This document shows, one piece after another, positions 35,471-45,344 of a stretch of 64,000 nucleotides of DNA (the first letter of the stretch is position 1; each line of letters starts with the position of its first letter). The notes under the pieces are model-generated. The model was not told where the DNA came from. It made no database searches and saw only the letters and a list, made by a program, of their open reading frames with translations. The DNA comes from Sporosarcina trichiuri (GTDB lineage Bacteria > Bacillota > Bacilli > Bacillales_A > Planococcaceae). Where the stretch lies: NCBI RefSeq assembly GCF_030406775.1, contig NZ_CP129119.1:468001-532000 (forward strand). The letters are read 5' to 3'. The translations under genes were made by a program, and so were the position numbers.

Positions 35471-38266
35471 GTGAGCTGGATAAAAAAAACGATGGGACGC
35501 TTGTTCGGCCAGCAATCGGATGAATTATCCGACCAGCCGGCGGAAGGCATACAAAACCAGGAATCTCGTCAGGAAGACGAGTCGCAGGAGCGGCGTGCAT
35601 TCCGGTTCCCTATGATTACAGATGCTGAAATATACGGATGGGATGAAGAATCCGGTGACATCCGGACGACCACACATGACATCCCTTTAATAAAAGAAGA
35701 CGATCGTTTTGAACGTGCGACTCCCCTTTTTGAAAACAGGAGATGGCCGGCCGAACAGCCGAAAGGTGAAGTGCACCGTGCCGGTACCAACAGCAGCAAG
35801 TACAGGACCCCCGCTGAGCGGTTGCCTGCAAAAAGCCGGGATCTGAGCCCCGCTGACAGGAAGCGGGAGATTGTGGAAAAACGCATACATACACCGTTCA
35901 CGCCGACGGAAGTGCCATCGCCCGTTTACGGGTTTTCCAAACGGAAACCGCCTTCTTTCCCGCAGACTGATAAAAAAACTTCTGCTGAGCAGGCTGCCCC
36001 GGCAGAACATCAGGAACTCCGGAAGACGAAGACTGCTTCCGACCTTCTGCCATCCGGTGCGGCGGCAGACAAGGGACCGGCGATCATGTCGTCCGAGGAA
36101 TTGCAGGAGCGGCTGGAAGGTCCGGCAGCGGTCCCTGGGAAAATTGAACAGAATGAAGAAGAGAGCAACCCGAAAGCACTAGAAGAGACACCGGCAGTTC
36201 CATCTGTTTCAGAGGAGCCGGCAGTACGTACTGAAACCACGGATCCGGAAAGGAAGGCTCTATCAGCGGCATACGCCCAAACAGCTGTCCTGGAGCGGGA
36301 AGAACCTGCTGTACAGGAAGACGGGCTGCCGGACGAAGAGCTTGAAGATGCTTCAGCCGGTGAACAGTCATCCGAACCAATCGGAACAACCGACGGGGAT
36401 GCCGCAGTACCAGCTGTATGGGGAACTGAAGAGATCGATATGGGGGATCAGGCAGAGGACATAGAAGGAGCTGCTGAAGAGACTCCGCAGAATCAGGAGA
36501 AAATCGTGCCATTCAATGTTCTTATGCTGAAGTCCGATAAAGAGAAGCTTCGGATTCCGCGTCACACAAGCATGCCGTCTTATTCGCCGGCGTCTGCAGC
36601 AGTGATCAATGAAGCGGAACCTGAAGGATCTGACGTATGTGAAGCCGCTGCAACAACGGAAGCCGTACATGCTGAAGCCGTACCCACTGAAGCCGTACCG
36701 GCTGAAGAAGTTCCTGAAGAGCCATCCATGCCGGCCGGACGCGCGGAAGAACAGGCAGCCGAGCCTGCGGTAAGCAGTCCGGCAGCTGTACCGCCTATCA
36801 CAGAAGGCGTGCAGACTGAGCCTGAGGAAGATGCTCTTGCGCATTATGTATTCCCATCCATGGAAGATCTGCTGCCTCCGGAAGAACAGCAGGAAGACGC
36901 GGAGTGGCTCGTTTCCCAATCCGAGAAACTGGTCGAGGCGCTTTCTCATTTTGCGGTGCATGCCGATATTCTGGAAGCCGTGCAGGGACCTACAGTCACA
37001 CGGTTCGAATTGACTGTGGGATTCGGGACGAAGGTAAGCAAAGTGAGGAATCTGACAGATGACTTGAAGCTGGCACTGGCTGCCGAAGACATCCGAATCC
37101 AGGCGCCGATTCCTGGAACGAGCTCGATCGGAATCGAGATTCCGAACCGGACGACACGTCCTGTCCGTATATCGGAAGTGATCGGTACGGAGAAGTTCCT
37201 GAACTCCGATTCTCCGCTTGAGGCGGTTCTCGGTCTCAGTCTGACCGGCGAGCCGGTTACGCTGGATCTGCGTAAGATGCCGCACGGAATGATTGCCGGT
37301 GCGACAGGATCCGGCAAATCGGTCTGCATCAATTCGATACTTGTCAGTCTGCTGTACAAGGCATCCCCGGCTGATGTGAAGCTGATGCTGATCGATCCGA
37401 AAATGGTTGAACTGGCCCCGTTCAATGGCGTTCCTCACTTGATCAGCCCGGTCATCACCGATGTGAAAGCAGCTACAGCAGCCCTGAAATGGGCGGTCGA
37501 CGAAATGGAACGGCGATATGAACTGTTCGCCCACGCCGGTGCCCGTAATATCGAGCGGTACAACCGGATGGCGGAAGAGAACCGTCAATTTTCGCTCAAG
37601 ATGCCGTATCTGGTCATCGTCATCGACGAACTGGCGGATCTGATGATGGTCGCCCCGTCCGATGTCGAAGTATCCATCAGCAGGATCGCCCAGAAAGCGC
37701 GTGCTTGCGGAATCCATCTCATCATCGCAACACAGCGTCCTTCCGTCGATGTCATCACGGGGATCATCAAAGCGAACATCCCGACACGGATTGCATTTGC
37801 CGTGTCCTCCCAAGTCGATTCCCGGACAATCATCGACAGTGCGGGGGCGGAGCGGCTGCTCGGCCGCGGAGACATGCTGTATATCGGCAACGGCCAGTCG
37901 TCTCCTGTCCGGCTGCAGGGCACGTTTGTCACAGACGATGAAATCGAACAGATCATAGATCATGTGAAGAGCGAAGCGTCCCCTGACTACTTGTTCGGTC
38001 AGGACGACCTGCTTGCGGCAGTCACCGAAGAAGAGGAGTCCGATCCGTTATTTGTGCAAGCATGTTCATTCATCATCGAACAGGGCAGTGCATCCACTTC
38101 CCTTTTGCAGCGGCATTTCAGTATCGGTTACAACCGTGCTGCGAAGCTGATGGACCGGATGGAGACCCATGGGTTCATCTCGGAGCAGCGGGGAAGCCGT
38201 CCGCGTGATGTTTACGTGACGCAGACGGAACTGGATGCATTTCTGAATCCGTCCCGCGACGCATAG
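35471..38266 (+). CDS. sftA: DNA translocase SftA (YtpS), soluble FtsK/SpoIIIE-like
   Basis: 931 residues. GTG start. No membrane helix is present, which separates SftA from SpoIIIE/FtsK. The first 470 residues are a long acidic Pro/Glu/Ala linker with tandem EAVPTEAVPAEEVPEEP-type repeats (near 395-420). The motor follows: Walker A GATGSGKS, LMLIDPKMVEL, VIDELADLMM, and IATQRPSVDVITGIIKANIP. A C-terminal gamma winged helix (QRHFSIGYNRAAKLMDRMETHGFI) reads polar DNA motifs. Clears chromosomal DNA from the division septum. murC follows after 67 bp, as in B. subtilis. Confidence 0.93.
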   Translation: MSWIKKTMGRLFGQQSDELSDQPAEGIQNQESRQEDESQERRAFRFPMITDAEIYGWDEESGDIRTTTHDIPLIKEDDRFERATPLFENRRWPAEQPKGEVHRAGTNSSKYRTPAERLPAKSRDLSPADRKREIVEKRIHTPFTPTEVPSPVYGFSKRKPPSFPQTDKKTSAEQAAPAEHQELRKTKTASDLLPSGAAADKGPAIMSSEELQERLEGPAAVPGKIEQNEEESNPKALEETPAVPSVSEEPAVRTETTDPERKALSAAYAQTAVLEREEPAVQEDGLPDEELEDASAGEQSSEPIGTTDGDAAVPAVWGTEEIDMGDQAEDIEGAAEETPQNQEKIVPFNVLMLKSDKEKLRIPRHTSMPSYSPASAAVINEAEPEGSDVCEAAATTEAVHAEAVPTEAVPAEEVPEEPSMPAGRAEEQAAEPAVSSPAAVPPITEGVQTEPEEDALAHYVFPSMEDLLPPEEQQEDAEWLVSQSEKLVEALSHFAVHADILEAVQGPTVTRFELTVGFGTKVSKVRNLTDDLKLALAAEDIRIQAPIPGTSSIGIEIPNRTTRPVRISEVIGTEKFLNSDSPLEAVLGLSLTGEPVTLDLRKMPHGMIAGATGSGKSVCINSILVSLLYKASPADVKLMLIDPKMVELAPFNGVPHLISPVITDVKAATAALKWAVDEMERRYELFAHAGARNIERYNRMAEENRQFSLKMPYLVIVIDELADLMMVAPSDVEVSISRIAQKARACGIHLIIATQRPSVDVITGIIKANIPTRIAFAVSSQVDSRTIIDSAGAERLLGRGDMLYIGNGQSSPVRLQGTFVTDDEIEQIIDHVKSEASPDYLFGQDDLLAAVTEEEESDPLFVQACSFIIEQGSASTSLLQRHFSIGYNRAAKLMDRMETHGFISEQRGSRPRDVYVTQTELDAFLNPSRDA

Positions 38267-38333
38267 GGTTACTTATAGAATATACTGGTTTACAATGATT
38301 TTTAGGAACTAGCTGCTCCCAGGAGGTTGCACA

Positions 38334-39647
38334 ATGACGAAATATCACTTTACAGGGATAAAAGGTTCTGGAATGAGCTCCCTTGCACAAATTCTGCACG
38401 ATGCATCAAATGACGTCCAAGGTTCCGATGTGGAGAAGCACTTCTTCACGGAAGAGCCCCTGCATGCACGCGGTATCACCGTCCTGCCTTTCAATGAAGA
38501 GAATATCACGCCGGGTCTGACAGTGATTGCCGGCAACGCATTTCCGGATACCCATCCGGAAATCGAACGGGCGAAGGAAGTCGGCGCTGAAGTCATACGC
38601 TACCATGATTTCCTGGCTGATTATATGAAGCAGTCGACATCCATCGCTGTGACAGGAACACACGGGAAGACATCGACGACCGGCCTGCTCGCCCATGTCC
38701 TCTCCGGATATGATCCGATCTCCTATTTGATAGGCGATGGAACAGGTAAAGGTGTGAAAGACAGTCCGTATTTCGTCTTCGAGTCCTGTGAATACAAACG
38801 GCATTTCCTGGCGTATGAGCCGGATTACGCCATCATCACGAATATCGATTACGATCATCCTGACTATTTCAAGGACATGGAAGATGTGCTCGATGCATTC
38901 AGTGAAATGGCCCATAATGTCAAGAAGGCGATCATCGCATGCGGGGACGATGCCAATTGCCTGGAAATTCAGGCGAACGTGCCTGTCGTCCTGTATGGTC
39001 TGGGAAAAAGCAATGATTTCAGTGCAGGCAATATAGAAAAGACCGCGGACGGCACGAAATTCGATGTGTTCGTGCGCAATGAGTTCTACCACTCTTTCAT
39101 GATCCCAATGCCTGGTGATCATGCTGTGAAGAATGCGCTGGCCGTGATTGCGATCTGCCAATATGAAGGATTGGATCCCGGTATTGTGGCGGAGCGTCTC
39201 CGTACGTTCAATGGTGTGAAACGCCGTTTCACGGAAATACAGACGGATGATGCAATCCTCATCGATGACTATGCCCACCACCCGACCGAAATCCGGGCGA
39301 CACTTCAATCCGCTCGGCAGAAGTTCCCGGGCCGGGAAGTGATAGCGGTGTTCCAGCCGCATACGTTCACACGGACAGCAGCCTTGATGGACGACTTCGC
39401 GGAAAGTCTGAAAGAAGCGGACCTTGTGTACCTCTGTGATATTTTCGGGTCGGCCCGTGAAAAATCAGGCAGCCTGACGGTGGATGATCTTGCGGAAAAG
39501 ATTCCGGGTTCGTGCCACCTGCTGCTGGAGGAAATCAACGCGCTCGACGGCCATGAAGATGCCGTGTTCCTTTTCATGGGAGCCGGGGATGTGCAAAAGT
39601 ATCTGAAAGCTTATCAAGACCATATTTCAAAGAAAAAGACAGTCTGA
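38334..39647 (+). CDS. murC: UDP-N-acetylmuramate:L-alanine ligase
   Basis: 437-residue Mur ligase that adds L-Ala to UDP-MurNAc, in the cytoplasm. N-terminal [14 protein letters not shown] (UDP binding), ATP loop [10 protein letters not shown], the central [12 protein letters not shown] and the [10 protein letters not shown] motif diagnostic for MurC. CCCAGGAGGTTGCACA precedes the ATG. Its last codons lie inside a terminator. Neighbours sftA and the YtxH-type gene give the B. subtilis order. Confidence 0.97.
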   Translation: MTKYHFTGIKGSGMSSLAQILHDASNDVQGSDVEKHFFTEEPLHARGITVLPFNEENITPGLTVIAGNAFPDTHPEIERAKEVGAEVIRYHDFLADYMKQSTSIAVTGTHGKTSTTGLLAHVLSGYDPISYLIGDGTGKGVKDSPYFVFESCEYKRHFLAYEPDYAIITNIDYDHPDYFKDMEDVLDAFSEMAHNVKKAIIACGDDANCLEIQANVPVVLYGLGKSNDFSAGNIEKTADGTKFDVFVRNEFYHSFMIPMPGDHAVKNALAVIAICQYEGLDPGIVAERLRTFNGVKRRFTEIQTDDAILIDDYAHHPTEIRATLQSARQKFPGREVIAVFQPHTFTRTAALMDDFAESLKEADLVYLCDIFGSAREKSGSLTVDDLAEKIPGSCHLLLEEINALDGHEDAVFLFMGAGDVQKYLKAYQDHISKKKTV

Positions 39648-39676
39648 TTCCTCGGAATCGCACTGTCTTTTCTTTT
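39635..39676 (+). terminator. Terminator of murC
   Basis: AAAGACAGT-TGATTC pairs with GAATCG-ACTGTCTTT, followed by T-rich DNA; overlaps the murC stop codon. Confidence 0.8.
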
Positions 39677-39745
39677 ATTCAGAATGATGTCCGGAAAAGA
39701 AGAAGGGGTTCGGCTTCTTCTGTCGAAGTGGAACAGACAGCCGGA

Positions 39746-39771
39746 GTTTAGTCTGGGCGGAGGCAGGGTAA
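39746..39771 (+). promoter_or_regulatory. Sigma-B promoter upstream of the YtxH-type gene
   Basis: GTTTAG (39746-39751), 14-bp spacer, GGGTAA (39766-39771), close to the sigma-B consensus. It leaves a leader of about 165 nt in which I see no gene. B. subtilis ytxGHJ is a sigma-B (and sigma-H) operon, supporting the call. Confidence 0.6.
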
Positions 39772-39945
39772 AAGTACACATACAAAGCAGACTGAGGGGA
39801 GTGACAACAAAACCTGTTGTACATAGGGTCGAGCGGCGGAGGAGTCTTTTCCGCAGCCGCGGATACGGCCCGCGTCACGACAGAGATTACAAACAGGGAA
39901 AACGGAAAGACTAACACAGGCAACCTATTCTAAGGAGGAATTCGA

Positions 39946-40728
39946 ATGAGCGACAACTACAACCAAAGCAAATCGTACAGCAATACGACAGGCAGCAGCA
40001 ACTACCAAAATTCATACGGCGAGCCATCACAGCTGCCGATGAACTACAATTATTTCCCTTCGGATACTGATAAGTTCTATGAGGACGAAAGCTCAAGCAC
40101 AGGCAGTTTCCTCATGGGAGCGCTCGTCGGAGGCGTCATCGGGGCGGCGGCTGCATTATTCCTTGCACCGAAGACCGGTAAAGAGATGCGCGAAGACTTT
40201 TCCGATCAGGCTGTCCAGCTGAAGAATAAGAGTATCGAACTCGGATCCACAGCAAAAGACAAAGCGGTCGATCTGACGTCATCAGCGAAGGACAAAGCGG
40301 CTGATCTGTCGTCCACAGCAAAGGACAAGGCATCTCAACTGACTTCCACTGCCAAAGATAAGTCGGAAGATCTGAAGAAGACTGTCCAGGATCAGACAGA
40401 CAGCCTGACGGATAAAGTGAAATCGATGTCTTCGAAAACGATGGCGCCGATGGACGATGGGACTGCTTCTTCCGAGGGCGAAGAGCCGATTGTCGGAAAA
40501 GACAACAAAGACGGCAGCAAGTCTGCTAACAGCAACAGCAACAGCAACAGCAAGAACAATTCCGGCAGCAGCTCTTCCGCTGACAAAAATATATCGGCTG
40601 AGAAAAAAGAAGCGAGCAGCCAGACGACAAAGAACAGTGATGTCGCTTACGACAACTCTGCCAACGTCGGAGATAACAAGATCATCAACCAAAATCCTGT
40701 TTCGGATGAAAAACCGAAAAACAAATAA
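39946..40728 (+). CDS. YtxH-domain stress protein with LEA-like 11-mer repeats
   Basis: 260 residues. N-terminal polar Asn/Ser/Tyr-rich region (1-50), one membrane segment (54-73, GSFLMGALVGGVIGAAAALFL) opening the YtxH domain (FLAPKTGKEMRE), then four 11-residue repeats of the form STAKDKAxDLx (101-144), like group 3 LEA proteins, and a disordered Ser/Asn tail. YtxH proteins belong to the general stress set. TAAGGAGGAATTCGA precedes the ATG. ytxG and ytxJ, its B. subtilis operon partners, are absent. Likely a desiccation or stress membrane-surface protein (inference). Confidence 0.8.
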   Translation: MSDNYNQSKSYSNTTGSSNYQNSYGEPSQLPMNYNYFPSDTDKFYEDESSSTGSFLMGALVGGVIGAAAALFLAPKTGKEMREDFSDQAVQLKNKSIELGSTAKDKAVDLTSSAKDKAADLSSTAKDKASQLTSTAKDKSEDLKKTVQDQTDSLTDKVKSMSSKTMAPMDDGTASSEGEEPIVGKDNKDGSKSANSNSNSNSKNNSGSSSSADKNISAEKKEASSQTTKNSDVAYDNSANVGDNKIINQNPVSDEKPKNK

Positions 40729-40731
40729 GCG

Positions 40732-40774
40732 AAAAGCCATTCGGTATGCCGCTGCATGCCGAATGGCTTTTTTA
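40732..40774. terminator. Bidirectional terminator between YtxH-type and FtsA-like genes
   Basis: AAAAGCCATTCGG-ATGC pairs with GCAT-CCGAATGGCTTTT. Confidence 0.85.
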
Positions 40775-42904
40775 TGTCAATATGATTTCCAGACGGTCTC
40801 CCCCGAACAATTCGTCATGGAATTGAATCGGCTGACCGTTCCGCAGCAGACGATAGCCTGTCGCCGTTCCGGCAGGCAGCTGATAGTCAACAAATGCGAA
40901 TACGTCGCTGAATGAAATCGGCTGGCCGGCCAATGGGGAAATTGTCAGCTGATCCTCTTCACCAACCGTTGTCTGCAGGTCTTCTGTCCGCCCATTCACC
41001 AGGACGGAAAAACGCGGTTTTGCAATCGTTACTTCCTGTCCATTGAACGTGACGGACATCCGCTCTGTCAGGCGGACGCCGAGTTCCTCAGCTATATCCA
41101 AGACCGTCTGCGGTGTGCAGGTTTCGATGTCGATCCGGTCACCATCCTCGACAGGCGTCGTCAGGTTGGCGGGCAGCCCGTTCTTTCTGAAGACCGGTGA
41201 TTTTGTCTTTACATGGACGCGCTTGCCGTTCAGGGTGATAGCCTGAACAGACTGGGTGGCAGACAGTCCTTCCGCTGATTCCAACGCATCACGGATTGAA
41301 ACGGGACGGCGGACGATAATTTCATCATGGTCTTTGACAAGGTCTGTCATACTCGCCGGTTCACCGTTTACGGTCACTGCCGTATGTAGGGTGAAAGACT
41401 CCCCATTTACGGAAATTGTGAGCGGTGCCATGTCCATCTCTGCCACATCACCGATGGTGGCGGCAGCCGGCTGCCCGTCTTTCCCCAGCGTCAGCCGGAT
41501 CGTATCCCCATTTTCAATCCGTTCTTTCGTACCGGAAACTTTGCCGTTCTTTTCGATGACTGAAGGAGTACCATGGCTTCCCGGCAATGTAATCTCCTGC
41601 CCGTTCAGCGTGAACCGGAGGGCAAGACCCGGTTTCCCGTAGAGATGACGCGCTTTAATGCCAGCAGCCAGCAGAGCGTCACCGACTGTCATCTCTTTCA
41701 GTTCGAACAACCGGATCAGCTTGTCGTCCACTGTGACGGACATGTAATGGATCGGCGCACGCTGTGCAGCAATCGCAATACCGATCGGCGTGACGAACGC
41801 CGGTGATTTGGCGATTTTCTCTGCAAGCGTGACAGTGCTGAGCGCGTCGAGTCCGCGCACTGCCACACGCTGGGCCGGCAGATCCAGCTGGGTGCTCAAA
41901 CGGGATGAAAGGCCCGGAGTCAGGCTGCCGCCGCCTGTCAGCATGACGGCCTGCGGTGATTCGCCATTATTCAGCCGTCGGATTTCCGTGGCGATGGAAG
42001 CTGCAAGACGTTCGATTGCTGCGGAGAGGCCGGCAGTGACCTGGCTGCTCGGATATTCCTGTTCGAAACCGAGGATGTCACGGATTGTGACAGTTTCGTT
42101 TTCCGCAAGCTGCCGCTTGACGGTTTCCGCTTCCGGGAAGTCGAGCAGATACGCGGTGCTCAGTGCTTCCGTGATTTCATCGCCTGCGACAGGCACCATC
42201 CCGAATGCAGTGACAGTATCCCGGCTCGTGATCGCGATATCCGACGTGCCCGCCCCTATGTCGACCATGGCGACGTTCAGACGCCGCATCGAGGGAGGGA
42301 TCAGGACATTGATTGCGGCTATCGGTTCGAGTGTCAGTGCCTCCATTTCCAGATCCGCCCGTTTCAGTGCGGACAGAAGGGACTCGACAACGACCCGTGG
42401 GAGGAATGTCGCAATGACATCAGCACTTGCGGAATGACCGCTCTGGTCGATCAGACTGCCGATCGGTTCCCCGTCCAGCAAGTAGTGGAGGACCGAATAG
42501 CCGACACAGTAATACTGGCTGTCCGCCGTGAAGGATTCCGCCGACATCAGCTCCTGCTGGGCTTTCTGCACGGCTCCCAGCTCAAGGCGGTTGATATCTT
42601 CGCTGCCGATCAGTGCCTGTCCAGTGATATCTACTTCCATCGTGCCGACTGCAGTCTTCAATGCACGTCCTGCTGCTGCGACGCTCACTTTCTTCAAAGG
42701 CCCGTGACGTTCTTCCAGCAGTGTCTTCATGTCACTGATGACAGATGCGACACTGACGATATTGTGGATCTGCCCGTCGATCATGGAGCGTTCCTTATGC
42801 TCGATGACTTCCAGATCGATGACATGGAAGCCGGAGTCCGTCTGTTCCAGAATGATACCGACGACGGACCTCGTCCCGATATCCAAAGCAAATAATGGTG
42901 CCAC
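40772..42904 (-). CDS. Large FtsA/PilM-like actin-fold ATPase with beta-grasp-like repeats
   Basis: 710 residues. Residues 1-380 are an FtsA/PilM-type actin-fold ATPase: phosphate-1 LDIGTRSVVGI (7-17), phosphate-2 VDIGAGTSDIAI (214-225), adenosine motif MLTGGGSLTPGL (321-332), plus an SHS2-like insertion. Residues about 390-710 contain at least four copies of a 55-65 residue module: NG..(V/I)T(L/I)..VxxNG...L...V.DGD.I.I....TV.D.L...G (NG at 434, 499, 559, 621). This pattern suggests beta-grasp/ubiquitin-like domains. Known only as an FtsA-like protein in Bacillales; no function established. Monocistronic between two stress or metabolic loci. Confidence 0.75.
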   Translation of the reverse strand: MAPLFALDIGTRSVVGIILEQTDSGFHVIDLEVIEHKERSMIDGQIHNIVSVASVISDMKTLLEERHGPLKKVSVAAAGRALKTAVGTMEVDITGQALIGSEDINRLELGAVQKAQQELMSAESFTADSQYYCVGYSVLHYLLDGEPIGSLIDQSGHSASADVIATFLPRVVVESLLSALKRADLEMEALTLEPIAAINVLIPPSMRRLNVAMVDIGAGTSDIAITSRDTVTAFGMVPVAGDEITEALSTAYLLDFPEAETVKRQLAENETVTIRDILGFEQEYPSSQVTAGLSAAIERLAASIATEIRRLNNGESPQAVMLTGGGSLTPGLSSRLSTQLDLPAQRVAVRGLDALSTVTLAEKIAKSPAFVTPIGIAIAAQRAPIHYMSVTVDDKLIRLFELKEMTVGDALLAAGIKARHLYGKPGLALRFTLNGQEITLPGSHGTPSVIEKNGKVSGTKERIENGDTIRLTLGKDGQPAAATIGDVAEMDMAPLTISVNGESFTLHTAVTVNGEPASMTDLVKDHDEIIVRRPVSIRDALESAEGLSATQSVQAITLNGKRVHVKTKSPVFRKNGLPANLTTPVEDGDRIDIETCTPQTVLDIAEELGVRLTERMSVTFNGQEVTIAKPRFSVLVNGRTEDLQTTVGEEDQLTISPLAGQPISFSDVFAFVDYQLPAGTATGYRLLRNGQPIQFHDELFGGDRLEIILT

Positions 42905-43064
42905 AAGTGATCCTCCTCAATGTTCCGATATATTAAATACAACTATTTAGCGAAATAGCGTGACTTTTCAACAGCAGTTCATTATACTGGGTCTATTATT
43001 AAAAATGTATCACACATTCCGCAATGCGAAAAGGGAATGCCGTGAGTGGGGAGGAGAATGGGAG

Positions 43065-44147
43065 ATGCGCCAGAACGAACTGGAAGAACTTCGGTCCAAA
43101 GTGACTGAGCTGAACATGAGTATTCTGGATCTTATCAACGACAGAACAGCCGTCGTGCAGGAAATCGGCAAAGTGAAAGAGAAACAGGGTGTAAACCGCT
43201 ATGACCCTGTGCGTGAGCGCGAAATGCTCGATTCCCTGAAACAGGCGAACAATGGACCGCTTCCAAATGGTGTGCTGGAACAAATCTTCAAAGGCATCTT
43301 CATGTCCGCACTTGAAATCCAGGAAGATGAGCAGCGCAATGCACTGCTCGTATCCCGTAAGCGGAAAGCGGAGGATACAATCGTTGACATTAACGGAGAG
43401 AAAATCGGGGACGGTACGCCGACATTTGTCTTCGGGCCTTGTGCCGTCGAGTCCTATGAGCAGGTGAAAGCAGTCGCGGATTCCATCAAAGCGAAGGGCC
43501 TGACAATGATGAGGGGCGGGGCGTACAAGCCGCGGACGTCCCCGTACGACTTCCAGGGTCTCGGCCTGGAAGGACTCAAGATCCTAAAGCGTGTGTCGGA
43601 TGAGACCGGGCTCTCCATCGTAACGGAGATCATCACGCCGTCCCATCTGGAAGAAGCGCTCGATTATATCGATGTCATCCAGATCGGCGCCCGCAATATG
43701 CAGAACTTCGAATTGCTGAAGGAAGCGGGTAAAACCAATAAGCCGGTCCTTCTGAAGCGCGGTCTGGCGGCGACGATCGATGAGTTCATCAATGCAGCTG
43801 AATACATCATCTCCAAAGGGAACAGCCAGATCATGCTGTGCGAACGCGGCATCCGTACATATGAAAAGGCGACGCGGAACACGCTGGATATCTCGGCAGT
43901 GCCGATCTTGAAGCAGGAGACCCACCTTCCTGTGTTCGTGGATGTCACACACTCGACAGGCCGGCGGGACCTCCTGATCCCGACAGCGAAGGCAGCGATA
44001 GCTGTCGGAGCGGACGGCGTCATGGCGGAAGTCCATCCAGATCCGGCTGTCGCCCTGTCCGATGCAGCCCAGCAGATGAATCTCCAGCAATTCGATGAGT
44101 TCTATGATGAAATGCAGCGTTTCATGAATACTCATCAAATAGTATAA
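43065..44147 (+). CDS. aroA: Bifunctional chorismate mutase / DAHP synthase
   Basis: 360 residues. AroQ-type chorismate mutase domain at 1-85 ([34 protein letters not shown]), then a class I beta DAHP synthase ([68 protein letters not shown]). First step of the shikimate pathway; in Bacillus the mutase domain gives feedback control by chorismate and prephenate. ATG 43065 behind GAGGAGAATGGG chosen because the mutase domain starts there. ccpA follows after a terminator. Confidence 0.95.
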   Translation: MRQNELEELRSKVTELNMSILDLINDRTAVVQEIGKVKEKQGVNRYDPVREREMLDSLKQANNGPLPNGVLEQIFKGIFMSALEIQEDEQRNALLVSRKRKAEDTIVDINGEKIGDGTPTFVFGPCAVESYEQVKAVADSIKAKGLTMMRGGAYKPRTSPYDFQGLGLEGLKILKRVSDETGLSIVTEIITPSHLEEALDYIDVIQIGARNMQNFELLKEAGKTNKPVLLKRGLAATIDEFINAAEYIISKGNSQIMLCERGIRTYEKATRNTLDISAVPILKQETHLPVFVDVTHSTGRRDLLIPTAKAAIAVGADGVMAEVHPDPAVALSDAAQQMNLQQFDEFYDEMQRFMNTHQIV

Positions 44148-44153
44148 TTCACC

Positions 44154-44182
44154 GCCGGAGCTTTCATAGCTCCGGCATTTTG
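44154..44182 (+). terminator. Terminator after aroA
   Basis: GCCGGAGCT (44154-44162) pairs with AGCTCCGGC (44168-44176), then ATTTT. It lies directly before the ccpA -10. Confidence 0.75.
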
Positions 44183-44183
44183 G

Positions 44184-44189
44184 TATAAT
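44184..44189 (+). promoter_or_regulatory. Probable ccpA promoter -10
   Basis: Perfect TATAAT 41 bp before the ccpA ATG; a TTTCAT inside the aroA terminator loop is 17 bp upstream and may serve as a weak -35. Confidence 0.5.
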
Positions 44190-44229
44190 GGTTCAGGAAG
44201 AATAACCAGACGGAGAAGGGGAGGTCAGT

Positions 44230-45234
44230 ATGGCGGTAACAATCTACGACGTAGCGCGTGAAGCGAACGTCTCCATGGCGACCGTATCTCGGGTGGTCAA
44301 CGGCAACCCGAATGTAAAACCGGCAACACGCAAAAAGGTAACCGCTTGCATTGAACGGCTCGGCTATCGGCCCAACGCAGTTGCACGGGGCCTCGCCAGC
44401 AGAAAGACCACGACAGTCGGTGTTATCGTGCCCGACATCTCAAAAAGCTATTATGCTGAACTGTCGAGAGGGATCGCAGACGTCGCGACGATGTATGAGT
44501 ACAATATCATCCTGTCGAATTCCGACAAGCGGGCCCTCCGCGAAATGGAACTCATCGAAGACCACCTCGGCAAACAGGTCGACGGCCTCATCTTCATGAG
44601 TGATTCCATCACCGAAGACGTCCGGAAAGAGATGAAGACCGCGAACGTGCCAATTGTCCTGGCGGGCACACTGGATTCGGAAGAAGAGTTTCCGACAGTC
44701 AATATCGAAAACAAGAAAGCGGCATATGATGCAGTCCGCGAACTGGTCACGAACGGCCACGAACGGATCGCTTTCGTCTCCGGTCCGTTCAGCCGGGACA
44801 TCAATCTTCTGTCCAAAAAGACAGGCTACGAAGAAGCGATGGCGGAGGCCGGTCTTCCGGTCCATGAGGAGCTCATCGTGGAAACGGATAATACGTATGA
44901 CGATGCGTACGAATCCTGGAAGCAGCTGAGCCGGCTCGAGCAGCCGCCGACCGCCATCTTCGCAGGGAACGATGAAATTGCAGTCGGTATCATGAACGGT
45001 GTGCGGGATGACGGTCTGAAGGTGCCGGAAGACATGGAAATCATCTGTTTCCAGCATTCCATCCTGGCACGCGCGGTCCGTCCGCAGCTCGCTGCGATCC
45101 GCGTGCCCCTGTATGATCTCGGCGCGGTATCCATGCGGCTGCTGACGAAATTGATGAACGGCGAAGAAGTCGACCGCGAGCAGGTCATTCTCCCCTATCA
45201 GCTTGAGCAGCGGGATTCCATCCGCAAACACTGA
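44230..45234 (+). CDS. ccpA: Catabolite control protein A
   Basis: 334-residue LacI/GalR-family master regulator of carbon catabolite control. N-terminal HTH (TIYDVAREANVSMATVSRVVNGN), hinge helix PNAVARGLASRKTTTVGVIVPDI, and the periplasmic-binding-like core (YDDAYESWKQL, TAIFAGNDEIAVGIMNGVRDDGLKVPEDMEIICF). CcpA with HPr-Ser-P binds cre sites. Same location as in B. subtilis after aroA; the flagellar stator pair motPS, next to it in B. subtilis, is absent. A good cre site lies before megL in this window. Confidence 0.96.
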   Translation: MAVTIYDVAREANVSMATVSRVVNGNPNVKPATRKKVTACIERLGYRPNAVARGLASRKTTTVGVIVPDISKSYYAELSRGIADVATMYEYNIILSNSDKRALREMELIEDHLGKQVDGLIFMSDSITEDVRKEMKTANVPIVLAGTLDSEEEFPTVNIENKKAAYDAVRELVTNGHERIAFVSGPFSRDINLLSKKTGYEEAMAEAGLPVHEELIVETDNTYDDAYESWKQLSRLEQPPTAIFAGNDEIAVGIMNGVRDDGLKVPEDMEIICFQHSILARAVRPQLAAIRVPLYDLGAVSMRLLTKLMNGEEVDREQVILPYQLEQRDSIRKH

Positions 45235-45276
45235 CAGCAAGGCAGTGAGAAGCAGAACAGGATCGCTCAGACTATG

Positions 45277-45316
45277 GAAAAAGGGTTGGAAATCGAAATG
45301 ATTTCCAACCCTTTTG
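45277..45316. terminator. Bidirectional terminator between ccpA and acuC
   Basis: AAAAGGGTTGGAAAT pairs with ATTTCCAACCCTTTT. Confidence 0.85.
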
Positions 45317-45344
45317 TGTGCCTGAAACGGCGTTTGGACAGATT

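Noticed and set aside
36368..37963. A 531-codon open frame antisense to sftA
   Set aside because: Lies opposite a well-supported gene; composition is rich in Arg, His and Asp as expected for a shadow of GC-rich coding DNA.
39684..39914. A 76-codon ORF between murC and the YtxH-type gene
   Set aside because: It starts before the predicted sigma-B promoter, has no ribosome binding site and no recognisable domain.
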